From Lachnospiraceae bacterium (GTDB taxonomy: Bacteria; Bacillota; Clostridia; Lachnospirales; Lachnospiraceae): 47,528 bases of DNA. The DNA is taken from positions 1-47,528 of the forward strand of contig JAIEFE010000012.1 in NCBI GenBank assembly GCA_029067085.1, read 5' to 3'. A program made the position numbers and the translations under genes. Below the pieces are notes generated by a model. It worked only from the letters and a program-made list of their open reading frames with translations. It was not told the DNA's origin and made no database searches. This document shows positions 24,125-32,117 of this stretch, one piece after another (position 1 is the first letter of the stretch; each line of letters opens with the position of its first letter).

Positions 24125-25462
24125 TTATTGTTTTTCCTTTCTCTCTCTGACGAAAAATTTCAGAGGCGTTCCCACAAAACCGAAGGTATCCCGAATCTGG
24201 TTTTCCAAATAACGCAGGTAGGAGAAATGCATCAGCTCCTTATCGTTCACAAAGATCACAAAAGTCGGCGGTTTTACCGCCACCTGCGTCGTATAATAAA
24301 TGCGCAGTCTCTTCCCCTTATCTGCAGGGGGCTGCTGCAGGGCTACTGCCTCCGTCACGATCTCATTTAACACGCCCGTCGCCACACGCATGGAGTGGTT
24401 CTCATTCACCGCGTCAATTACGTCATATAGCTTTATAAGACGCTGTCCGCTCACTGCCGAGACAAACATGATCTCCGCATAGGACATAAAGGATAACACC
24501 TGTCTGATCTTCTGGGTGTACTCCTTCACTGTCTGATTATTCTTCTCGATGGCGTCCCACTTGTTCACGACAATGATGACTGCCTTGCCTCTGTCGTGTG
24601 CAATGCCCGCAATCTTGGCATCCTGCTCCGTCACACCCTCAACGGCATCGATCACGAGCACCGCGATATCCGCCCGCTCCACCGCTGACACCGTGCGAAT
24701 GATCATGTATCGCTCCAGTTCCTCTTTTATTTTATTCTTTCTCCGAAGTCCCGCCGTGTCGATAAACACATACTCTCTGCCGCCATGTGTGATCTCCGTA
24801 TCTACGGCGTCTCTGGTGGTGCCTGCAATATCCGAGACGATCAGGCGGTTCTCCCCGATCAGACGATTGATGATGGAGGATTTTCCGACATTCGGCTTTC
24901 CCACGATGGCTACCTTGATGCGTTCATCCTCTTCCTCCTCGTCCCCCTCGTCCCTAAAATGGGAGATCACCTCGTCCAACAACTCACCGAAGCCCTGCTT
25001 GTTAACGGAGGATATAGGGTAAGGTTCCCCGATGCCCAGATTATAAAACTCGTAGACGTCCGCCATATATTTCTGATAGCTGTCCACTTTATTGACCGCC
25101 AGAATCACAGGCTTTTTAGCGCGTCTGAGCATATCCGCCACCTGTGTATCCGCATCCTGCAGTCCCTGCTTCACATCCACCAGAAAAATGATCACATCCG
25201 CCGTATCTATGGCAATCTGCGCCTGCTCCCGCATCTGGGAGAGAATGATGTCCTTGCTGTCGGGTTCGATGCCGCCGGTGTCTATCAGGGTAAAATTTCG
25301 GTCAAGCCAGGTGACATCCGTATAAATACGGTCTCTGGTAATACCCGGGGTATCTTTCACGATCGCTATATTTTCACCCGCCAGAGCGTTAAACAGGGTG
25401 GATTTCCCTACGTTGGGCCGCCCCACTACCGCTACGATGGGCTTGCTGCTTTTCTTACTCAT
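24125..25462 (-). CDS. der: Ribosome biogenesis GTPase Der (EngA)
   Basis: Essential GTPase of 445 aa that helps mature the 50S subunit. Two tandem G domains are present: G1 motifs GRPNVGKST (about 14-22) and GKPNVGKSS (about 187-195), each with DTAG/DTGG switch and NKVD/NKWD motifs. A C-terminal KH-like domain follows (about 355-440, PTFVIFVNDKELMHFSYLRY). An acidic insert (DEGDEEEEDE) lies between the G domains. The ATG at 25462 follows GGAGATG. It is the first gene of der-plsY-gpsA, and pairing of Der with phospholipid synthesis genes is common in Clostridia. Confidence 0.97.
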   Translation of the reverse strand: MSKKSSKPIVAVVGRPNVGKSTLFNALAGENIAIVKDTPGITRDRIYTDVTWLDRNFTLIDTGGIEPDSKDIILSQMREQAQIAIDTADVIIFLVDVKQGLQDADTQVADMLRRAKKPVILAVNKVDSYQKYMADVYEFYNLGIGEPYPISSVNKQGFGELLDEVISHFRDEGDEEEEDERIKVAIVGKPNVGKSSIINRLIGENRLIVSDIAGTTRDAVDTEITHGGREYVFIDTAGLRRKNKIKEELERYMIIRTVSAVERADIAVLVIDAVEGVTEQDAKIAGIAHDRGKAVIIVVNKWDAIEKNNQTVKEYTQKIRQVLSFMSYAEIMFVSAVSGQRLIKLYDVIDAVNENHSMRVATGVLNEIVTEAVALQQPPADKGKRLRIYYTTQVAVKPPTFVIFVNDKELMHFSYLRYLENQIRDTFGFVGTPLKFFVRERKEKQ

Positions 25463-25509
25463 GTTTCATCTCCATATATTTCCTGCTGCAAACAGTCGTA
25501 TACCGCTTG

Positions 25510-25538
25510 ATTTTACAACATCTGAAGTCTCTTGTAAA
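25510..25538 (-). promoter_or_regulatory. Promoter of der-plsY-gpsA
   Basis: TTTACA (25538-25533) and TAAAAT (25515-25510) with a 17-base spacer, about 40 bases upstream of the der start. Confidence 0.6.
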
Positions 25539-25606
25539 GCAAAACTCACGTTTCCGGTCCATGTCTGTTACAAAACTGCTTTTCTCAGAAAAGACGCGGA
25601 ATCCGC

Positions 25607-25636
25607 TTGACACATTCCCTCTGGAAATGATATAAA
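25607..25636 (+). promoter_or_regulatory. Promoter of prs
   Basis: Consensus TTGACA (25607-25612) and TATAAA (25631-25636) with an 18-base spacer. The predicted start leaves a leader of about 30 bases before the prs ATG. Confidence 0.75.
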
Positions 25637-25672
25637 ATCCTTGTAGAAGAACAGATTCCTCAGGAGAAGAAC

Positions 25673-26866
25673 ATGCCTAACACAGAACAGCTCGAACATT
25701 CCATGCCGGTCGCCGCAGTCAAGCTACTTGCGCCAAAGGCTGCCCTCCCACTGGCAGAAAAGATAAACAATCATCTGGTGGACTACCGCAGACACTTGAA
25801 CAATAATGTCAAGAACGACCCCGCCTTTCACGGCTACATGGAAGACAACTATCTCATGGAGGTAGAGTGTCCTCGCTTTGGCAGCGGCGAAGGCAAGGCC
25901 ATCCTGCCTGACTCCGTGCGCGGTAAGGACATCTTTCTTCTGACAGACGTCTGTAATCACAGTATCACCTACACTATGAACGGATTTACGAATCACATGT
26001 CTCCTGACGACCACTATCAGGACTTGAAGCGGATCATCTCCGCCATAAACGGCAAGGCGCACCGCATCAACGTTATCATGCCCTATCTCTATGAGGGCAG
26101 ACAGCATAAGAGAAACGGGCGCGAATCTCTGGATTGCGCGTACGCGATCAAAGAGCTGATGGACATGGGTGTCTCCAACTTTATCACCTTTGATGCCCAC
26201 GATCCCCGCGTACAGAATTCCGTCCCGATCAGGGGTTTTGATAACTTTACACCGCCCTACCAGTTTATCCGTTCGCTTCTGCGCATGGAAAAGAACCTCA
26301 TCATTGACAAGGAACACACCATTGTCATCAGTCCTGATGAAGGCGCTCTCGACAGGGCTGTTTACTTTGCAAACGTACTGGGCGTGGACACGGGTATGTT
26401 TTATAAGCGGCGGGACTACTCCACCATCGTGGACGGCAAGAACCCCATCGTAGCCCACGAATTTCTGGGAGACAACATCGACGGCAAGGATGTTATCGTC
26501 ATCGACGATATGATCTCCTCCGGCGGCAGCATGATCGATACCGCCAGACAGCTAAAGAAAATGAACGCCAAGCGGGTCTTCCTCTGCTGCACCTTCGGTC
26601 TCTTTACAGACGGACTCTCCGCCTTTGACGCAGCTTACGAGAACTGCTATATCGACAGGATCGTAACCACAAACCTCTGCTACCAGCCGCCGGAGCTGCG
26701 TGAGAAGCCATATTACATAGAGGCCGACATGAGCAAGTTCATCGCCTCCATCATCGACTTTATGAACCACGACGCATCCATGGCAAACATCTATACGCCA
26801 ACGGACAAGATCCACCAGATTCTGGACAAATATAATAACCGCGAAGTAAGCGGGCTGGATATCTGA
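25673..26866 (+). CDS. prs: Divergent ribose-phosphate pyrophosphokinase
   Basis: PRPP synthetase-like protein that makes PRPP from ribose-5-phosphate and ATP for nucleotide, His and Trp synthesis. At 397 aa it is about 80 residues longer than the usual 315. An N-terminal extension (about 1-60) precedes the first domain. Diagnostic parts are MPYLYEGRQHKR (the flexible catalytic region), FDAHDPRVQ, VISPDEGALDRAVYFA, the lysine-arginine patch FYKRRDYS, and the PRPP loop VIVIDDMISSGGSM, which differs from the common DDMIDTAGT. Long, divergent Prs proteins of this type are known in Lachnospiraceae and relatives. The ATG at 25673 follows AGGAG. It ends in its own terminator, with the stop in the terminator loop. 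Confidence 0.88.
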   Translation: MPNTEQLEHSMPVAAVKLLAPKAALPLAEKINNHLVDYRRHLNNNVKNDPAFHGYMEDNYLMEVECPRFGSGEGKAILPDSVRGKDIFLLTDVCNHSITYTMNGFTNHMSPDDHYQDLKRIISAINGKAHRINVIMPYLYEGRQHKRNGRESLDCAYAIKELMDMGVSNFITFDAHDPRVQNSVPIRGFDNFTPPYQFIRSLLRMEKNLIIDKEHTIVISPDEGALDRAVYFANVLGVDTGMFYKRRDYSTIVDGKNPIVAHEFLGDNIDGKDVIVIDDMISSGGSMIDTARQLKKMNAKRVFLCCTFGLFTDGLSAFDAAYENCYIDRIVTTNLCYQPPELREKPYYIEADMSKFIASIIDFMNHDASMANIYTPTDKIHQILDKYNNREVSGLDI

Positions 26867-26883
26867 TATCCAACCCGCTTTTT
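26848..26883 (+). terminator. Rho-independent terminator of prs
   Basis: A 15-base-pair stem with one mismatch (26848-26862 with 26866-26880) and a 3-base loop, followed by TTTTT. The prs TGA (26864-26866) lies in the loop, so translation of the last codons must clear the hairpin. Confidence 0.85.
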
Positions 26884-26899
26884 CTATCATTGCATTCTC

Positions 26900-29743
26900 T
26901 TAATTATGGCTGCCGAGCAGCAATCTCTCATCCGCTGCCAGCGGAAAACTCATAAACACCTTGAACAGATCCCCATCCAGCTCAATCTCGAAGGTTCCTC
27001 CCTGTGCCAGAGTCAGGTTCTTCGCGATGGAAAGCCCTAATCCGCTCCCCTCCGTAGTTCTGGACTCATCGCCCCTGATAAAGCGCTCTGTCAGCTCCTC
27101 CGGCTTACAGTTTAAGTAATTCTCGGAAATATTTTTGATTGCCACCAAAACCCTCCCCGCATCATCCGGCGATTCGTCCATAGTTACATAAACTCTGGTC
27201 CCCGGCATGGCATATTTATAGACGTTGTTGAAGAGGTTCTCCATCACCCGCCAGATACGTCGGCTGTCCGCCTCCACCACCGCATTCCGGGTGTTCACGT
27301 TCATCACCGTAACAAGGTTCTTCTGCTCAAACTTTTCGGAAAACTCCCCGATAGTCTGATTCATCAGTTCGGTCAGATTGATCCTTTCAAAATGCAGGCT
27401 GATGGTGCCTGAGGTGATCTTGCTGGCCTCCACCAGATCGTCCGTAAGCTGCTTTAACCGCTGTGACTTCTCATCCAGCACACGGAGGTAATCTCTCGCC
27501 TTTTCACTCCCCATCTCCTCTCTTTTTAGAAGATCGACGTAGTTGATAATGGAAGTCAAGGGGGTCTTGATGTCGTGGGAAACGTTGGTGATCAGATCCG
27601 CCTTCATGCGTTCATCCTTCATACTGATCTCCACAGCCTCTTTAATACCTTTTCCGATGCTGTTCACGGAGAGTGCAAGAGTCCTGTTGTCGCCATGCAG
27701 CCCTTCTGTGTCGATCTGATGCTCGACGCGACCTCCTGCGATGGTCTCAATGCCCTCCACAATATCCTGTCTCTCCTTCGCATCCTTGTAGAGCATAACG
27801 CCCACACCCACATCAACCGCACACGCAAAAAGTAAGATTATATTATCCGCAATTCCAAGCAAGGATTCGTTGATAAAAACCATTAACAGATTAAACATCA
27901 GAAAGCCGGCGTAAGGCACCCAGGTACGCAGAACAATGCCGCCGTTGTCATACACCTTCCACACAAAATCCTTTAGGAAACAGAGCAGGCGCCGCAGGTA
28001 GGAATTGGAAAACAGGGTTCCCGCCTTGATCCTCCTGACCAGACTGTAAAAAAAGAAAGTAAAGATCACATCCGCCACGAAGACCCCGATCAGTACCACT
28101 GCGATAAACCAATCCCATCTGATCGCGTCCCTGTAAAAAGCAAGATCTGTGGGATCGATTCCCGCAATCCCCGTCGCCACAATGCATACCCAGCCCGTCA
28201 GCAGGGCAACACCGCCCGCAATAAGCAGGGCTGCCTCCGTGGGAATCGCATCAAAGGTCTCCAACCGGATACGCTTGATACCCGTCTCATCATACTCTCT
28301 ACCCGTCATGACTGTCTGCCAGACAAAGAGTGCCAGATACAGAAGCCCGGAAAGAAACGCTGTCATCGCCCATTGCCATAGGTTCGGCATATACTCTGCT
28401 CCCTGCCTGAAGGCATCCATAGCAGGATAGGAAGTATCCACACTGATCCAGATCCGGCTATCCTCCGGATACGCATAGGCATACTGCTGTAAAATCTGTC
28501 GTACTGTACTCTCCGCAATCGTGGTGTTGGTCCGATAGATCATCTCCGTGGGACTATAGTAGAGATAGGGCACTGTCACATAGATCGCGCCCTCTTCCTC
28601 TCGGGAGAGTTTCTCCATCATCTGCATATAAACATCTCTGTCGCCGCTGCCATCCTCCATATTGCTGTAATACTGTGTATTCTTAAACTCTGTCCTCTCG
28701 ATCAGAAAACGTACATTGGAATTTTCCGGTTTGAAATATTCCTCTCCGGCCAGATACTCCTCATAATTGTAGGCAAGACTCTTCGCCGCAGTCATCACCT
28801 GATCGCAGAGAGCATAATACTGTTCCCAATCAGACACATATTCCTCGAGATTCTTTCCCTCCGCCGTTTTGTAACGGTTTACCAGGACAGTGTACTCATA
28901 GACCGTCTCATCCTCCTCTGCATAGGGGTTGATGATCACAATTTCCGCCCCTGCCTTGGAATCTGCATGGTCTCCCAACGCGCTCGCGGGCTGATAGTCT
29001 TTCACAAAACCGGAATCACTCTCCACAATTTCATATTGCGTGCCGGTCTCCACATCGGTGACGGTATCTGTGCCGCTGATCATCAGCTTCGTGGTCTTTG
29101 CCAGAAAGGAAGAAGCCTCCGCCTCTGTCATCTCCTTTGTGGTATATTCAAAGCCATATTTCTGCCATTTGAGCAAATCTTCCAATGTGTAGATCGCAGT
29201 CACATAATCACCGGAGATCCCCTCGTTTCGGTGGTTATAGGCCGTCACATCCACAAGCTTTTTCCTGTCGAAAGCCCCCTCCGTCTGCATCTGGTTGCTC
29301 ACTACACCGAAGCGGATGACATCCGCCACCGCATATCCCATAATGCCGTCAAAAAACTCTGAATCCTCAAAGCGTTCTCCCAGATTCATGTTAAAGAGCA
29401 TATCCGTAAAGGTGCCGCCGCCACGCAATCCCTCAAAGCGCACAGTACCGCAGGCAATCGTCACGATCAGGGAAAAGACCATAGCTGCCAGTGCGGCATG
29501 CTGTAAGATACGCAAAAATGTCCGCAAGCCGCGCTTTGTCTTTTTCGGCTTTTTCTCTTTTTCCCGTTTCCGCTTTTCTTGCTTTTTCTCCTTCTCGCCG
29601 TCCGATTTCATAACATCTGATATCCCTTTTTGTTCGATGTTATCCGCCGCCTCAACTGCTTTCGCAACCTTTTCTTCCATTGCTTCAGCGTTCTTTTCAA
29701 AATCCTCAACCGCTTCCTCGATCTCTCTTTCCTCTGTTCCCAT
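26900..29743 (-). CDS. Sensor histidine kinase with large extracytoplasmic domain
   Basis: Kinase of 947 aa. Layout: acidic/basic cytoplasmic N-terminus (1-75, with a Lys-rich patch 50-72), TM1 (about 79-99), a large extracytoplasmic domain (about 100-455) without a recognised sensor fold, then several membrane segments (about 457-479, 502-530, 544-569, 608-652). A HisKA domain follows with the phosphoacceptor H723 in NVSHDIKTPLT and a HATPase domain (about 825-935, N-box ENLFNNVYKY, G-box EGSGLGLSIAKN). The signal is unknown. Envelope stress or a cell-wall antibiotic is a reasonable guess from topology only. The ATG at 29743 follows GGAGG. It is cotranscribed downstream of its response regulator. 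Confidence 0.92.
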   Translation of the reverse strand: MGTEEREIEEAVEDFEKNAEAMEEKVAKAVEAADNIEQKGISDVMKSDGEKEKKQEKRKREKEKKPKKTKRGLRTFLRILQHAALAAMVFSLIVTIACGTVRFEGLRGGGTFTDMLFNMNLGERFEDSEFFDGIMGYAVADVIRFGVVSNQMQTEGAFDRKKLVDVTAYNHRNEGISGDYVTAIYTLEDLLKWQKYGFEYTTKEMTEAEASSFLAKTTKLMISGTDTVTDVETGTQYEIVESDSGFVKDYQPASALGDHADSKAGAEIVIINPYAEEDETVYEYTVLVNRYKTAEGKNLEEYVSDWEQYYALCDQVMTAAKSLAYNYEEYLAGEEYFKPENSNVRFLIERTEFKNTQYYSNMEDGSGDRDVYMQMMEKLSREEEGAIYVTVPYLYYSPTEMIYRTNTTIAESTVRQILQQYAYAYPEDSRIWISVDTSYPAMDAFRQGAEYMPNLWQWAMTAFLSGLLYLALFVWQTVMTGREYDETGIKRIRLETFDAIPTEAALLIAGGVALLTGWVCIVATGIAGIDPTDLAFYRDAIRWDWFIAVVLIGVFVADVIFTFFFYSLVRRIKAGTLFSNSYLRRLLCFLKDFVWKVYDNGGIVLRTWVPYAGFLMFNLLMVFINESLLGIADNIILLFACAVDVGVGVMLYKDAKERQDIVEGIETIAGGRVEHQIDTEGLHGDNRTLALSVNSIGKGIKEAVEISMKDERMKADLITNVSHDIKTPLTSIINYVDLLKREEMGSEKARDYLRVLDEKSQRLKQLTDDLVEASKITSGTISLHFERINLTELMNQTIGEFSEKFEQKNLVTVMNVNTRNAVVEADSRRIWRVMENLFNNVYKYAMPGTRVYVTMDESPDDAGRVLVAIKNISENYLNCKPEELTERFIRGDESRTTEGSGLGLSIAKNLTLAQGGTFEIELDGDLFKVFMSFPLAADERLLLGSHN

Positions 29744-29776
29744 ACTTTTTCCTCCGCCCTATGCTCTGTCAGGCTC

Positions 29777-30472
29777 CTACACGCTCTTCTCGACCTTATA
29801 CCCCACACCCCACACAACTTTTAAATAACGGGGCTCCTTAGGATTGATCTCAATTTTCTCCCGGATGTGTCTGATATGCACCGCCACCGTGTTGTCCGCA
29901 CCGATGGCCTCCTCGTTCCAGATGCTCTCGTAGATCTGGTCGATAGAAAACACGCGGCCGCAGTTTTTTACCAACAGCAGAAGGATGTTGTACTCGATGG
30001 GTGTCAGTTTCACGCTCTCCCCGTCCACCGTCACCTCCTTGGTATCGTCGTTGATACAGAGCCCGCCTACTTGAAAGAGCGCGTTGTTCTCCGTGTTGAG
30101 ATTCCCCAGCGTGGTATACCGCCGGAGGTTGGATTTCACCCGCGCCACCAGCTCCATCGGATTAAACGGCTTTGTGATGTAGTCATCCGCACCGATGTTA
30201 AGCCCCAGAATCTTGTCGTTATCCTCCGATTTTGCCGACAAAAAAATAATAGGAACGCTGGAATACTCCCGGATCTTTAGGGTGGCATGGATGCCGTCGA
30301 GTTTCGGCATCATAATATCGATGAGAAGCAGATGGATCTGCTGCTCTTTTAAGATACGGATCGCCTCCTGCCCGTCGTAGGCCTTAAAGATCGTGTAGCC
30401 CTCCTGCATCAGATAGATCTCGATCGCGTCCACAATCTCCTTATCGTCGTCGCACACCAGTATGTTGGCCAT
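29777..30472 (-). CDS. OmpR/PhoB-family response regulator
   Basis: Transcription factor of 231 aa partnered with the kinase encoded 33 bases downstream. The receiver domain (about 3-115) has acidic pocket residues D8-D10, phosphoacceptor D52 in LLIDIMMPKLDG, the conserved Ser (FLSAKSED) and Lys in DYITKPFNP. The winged-helix DNA-binding domain (about 130-228) carries EYNILLLLVKNCGRVFSIDQ and VAVHIRHIREKIE. The ATG at 30472 follows GAGGAG. The promoter could not be fixed; the 84-base gap upstream is A/T-rich. Confidence 0.95.
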   Translation of the reverse strand: MANILVCDDDKEIVDAIEIYLMQEGYTIFKAYDGQEAIRILKEQQIHLLLIDIMMPKLDGIHATLKIREYSSVPIIFLSAKSEDNDKILGLNIGADDYITKPFNPMELVARVKSNLRRYTTLGNLNTENNALFQVGGLCINDDTKEVTVDGESVKLTPIEYNILLLLVKNCGRVFSIDQIYESIWNEEAIGADNTVAVHIRHIREKIEINPKEPRYLKVVWGVGYKVEKSV

Positions 30473-30555
30473 GATTCTCCTCTCTTTCGTAAGCTGATAG
30501 TTTTATTGAAACAGATAAAGATAAAGGATTAGATGGGAATTTTTTTAATACTTTC

Positions 30556-31410
30556 TTAATTTCCGCTCAGTCCCAAAAAGGCTCCAAGGTTTCCTCTCTG
30601 CCCGTGGCTTGCCCGATGAGAAAATAAATAGCGGTCGTTATGGCAAGTGCAGAGATCTGTCACCTGAATGCTTTCCGCCGGGATGCCAGCCTCCGTGAGG
30701 ACGACCTCGTTTGCCCGCCAGAGGTCAAGCTGATACTTGCCTCCTCCCTTTTCCAAAAGAATCTCCTCCGCCTGCCCCGGCCTATGAAATTCCTCGGCAA
30801 AAGCCTCTGCAACATCCTCGCTGACTTCATAGCATTCCTGACAGATGGATGGCCCCACCACCGCCACAAGGTCAGCCGGATCCGTGCCGTAAACCTCCCG
30901 CATCTTCTCAACCACCCGCTGTCCCATGCGGGCCACAGTGCCCCGCCAGCCGGAATGTGCCAGCGCGATGGCACGCTTCTTTACATCCACAAAATAAAGG
31001 GGCACACAGTCCGCGTAAAAGGTGGCAAGATAGACCCCCGGCTCATCTGTCAAAAGGCCGTCCACATCCTGATAATCTTTCGGTCTGGTGATACCCTTGC
31101 CGCCATCCTCCCTGCCTACCACTTTGAGATTGGTGGTATGCGTCTGGTCAGAACAGACGATATCCTCTACACGACAGCCGAGCGCTGTCGCGATACGTCT
31201 GTAATTTTCATCAACAGCATCCTTTTTATCTCCTCTGGTATAACTCAGGTTCATAGATGCAAATATGCCCTCGCTCACCCCTCCGATTCTGGTAGAAAAC
31301 AAATGACTTACCCAGTCAATTTCCTCCAAAACGGGAAATGTGAGGTAAACAAGCTCCCCCTCCTGATTGATTCGTACCTGTCTCGTATTCTCATACCTGT
31401 GCCAGTCCAT
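30556..31410 (-). CDS. pgeF: Purine nucleoside phosphorylase/polyphenol oxidase family protein (YfiH/PgeF)
   Basis: YfiH/DUF152-family enzyme of 284 aa, reported in the family literature as a purine nucleoside phosphorylase and peptidoglycan-editing factor. Metal and catalytic residues are visible: CSDQTHTTNL (His), ATFYADCVPLYF (Asp-Cys), LAHSGWRGTVARMG (His), and the C-terminal CTCHNDRYLFSHRASHGQ block. The start is chosen at ATG 31410, 8 bases after AAGGAG. Longer in-frame starts (31416, 31455) have worse spacing, and the longest would overlap yraN. It is next to yraN in the rplS-rnhB string. Confidence 0.9.
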   Translation of the reverse strand: MDWHRYENTRQVRINQEGELVYLTFPVLEEIDWVSHLFSTRIGGVSEGIFASMNLSYTRGDKKDAVDENYRRIATALGCRVEDIVCSDQTHTTNLKVVGREDGGKGITRPKDYQDVDGLLTDEPGVYLATFYADCVPLYFVDVKKRAIALAHSGWRGTVARMGQRVVEKMREVYGTDPADLVAVVGPSICQECYEVSEDVAEAFAEEFHRPGQAEEILLEKGGGKYQLDLWRANEVVLTEAGIPAESIQVTDLCTCHNDRYLFSHRASHGQRGNLGAFLGLSGN

Positions 31411-31445
31411 GTTCATTACTCCTTCACTGTTATTATTTTCCCAAT

Positions 31446-31811
31446 CTAATGCCAACGTATATACTCAAACGCATTTTTAATCCATGTGATCTGATCCTGA
31501 TCTACTGCCACAACATCGAAGCGCAGGGGTGTATCCTCCGTGCAATGATGCAGCAGGCGATAATAATCCGCCACCTGACAGATTCTTTTCTGCTTGGAAA
31601 ACCCAACCGCCTCCGCTGCGCTGCCCCTGCTTAGCCCGGCGCGGTATTTCACCTCAAAGAAAACCAGATAGCCCTCATCATAGCCTATGATATCAATTTC
31701 CCCCTGTCTGCTGCGGAAATTCTGTTCTACGATCTTCACGCCTTCAGAATGTAAATAGGCACAGACTTCTTTCTCCTTCTGTGCCCCTTTTTCTCTCGTA
31801 TTCATTCTCAT
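31446..31811 (-). CDS. YraN-family (UPF0102) endonuclease-like protein
   Basis: Protein of 121 aa with a restriction-endonuclease-like fold core: G-x-x-KE-(x)-A-type start (EKGAQKEKEVCAYLHSEG), RSRQGEIDIIGYD (Glu-Asp) and LVFFEVKYRAG (E-x-K). These are the predicted metal-binding residues of the UPF0102 family. A role in DNA processing or recombination is proposed for the family but unsettled. The start ATG overlaps the TGA of ylqH by four bases, so the two are translationally coupled. The rnhB-ylqGH-yraN order is typical for Firmicutes. Confidence 0.92.
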   Translation of the reverse strand: MRMNTREKGAQKEKEVCAYLHSEGVKIVEQNFRSRQGEIDIIGYDEGYLVFFEVKYRAGLSRGSAAEAVGFSKQKRICQVADYYRLLHHCTEDTPLRFDVVAVDQDQITWIKNAFEYIRWH

Positions 31812-32104
31812 GTACCCTTTGCAATCTTGGCCTTCACCTTATCCATGGAATCCACGAAGATCAGAATCTCCGCCACCACCTCGTATAACTCCGGCGGGAT
31901 CATATCTCCAATCTCCAGTCTGGAGAGCGTATCTGCCAGCTTGTCGTCCCGGTGGACCGGCACATCCGCCTCCCTCGCCCGCTCAATAATGCGCTCCGCA
32001 AGCGCTCCCCTGCCCGATGCTATGACACGGGGCGCCTCGTCATCGGGGTCATACTCCAGGGCGATCGCCTGTTTGATCTTATCCTGTTTCTTTTCCATAT
32101 CCAT
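31808..32104 (-). CDS. ylqH: FlhB C-terminal domain-like protein (YlqH type)
   Basis: Protein of 98 aa resembling only the cytoplasmic C-terminal domain of FlhB/YscU, the substrate-switch subunit of type III export. AIALEYDPDDEAPRVIASG aligns with the segment just after the autocleavage site, and IPPELYEVVAEILIFV with the C-terminal helix. The NPTH cleavage motif and all transmembrane helices are missing. Similar stand-alone proteins (YlqH in Bacillus subtilis) lie in the same place beside rnhB. Function unknown. The ATG at 32104 is 2 bases from GGGAG; the Met at 32098 has better spacing and may be the true start. Confidence 0.85.
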   Translation of the reverse strand: MDMEKKQDKIKQAIALEYDPDDEAPRVIASGRGALAERIIERAREADVPVHRDDKLADTLSRLEIGDMIPPELYEVVAEILIFVDSMDKVKAKIAKGT

Positions 32105-32117
32105 TTCTCCCTGGCAT

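Noticed and set aside
25724..26458. 244-codon open frame antisense to prs
   Set aside because: The prs frame has motifs, promoter and terminator; the antisense frame has none.
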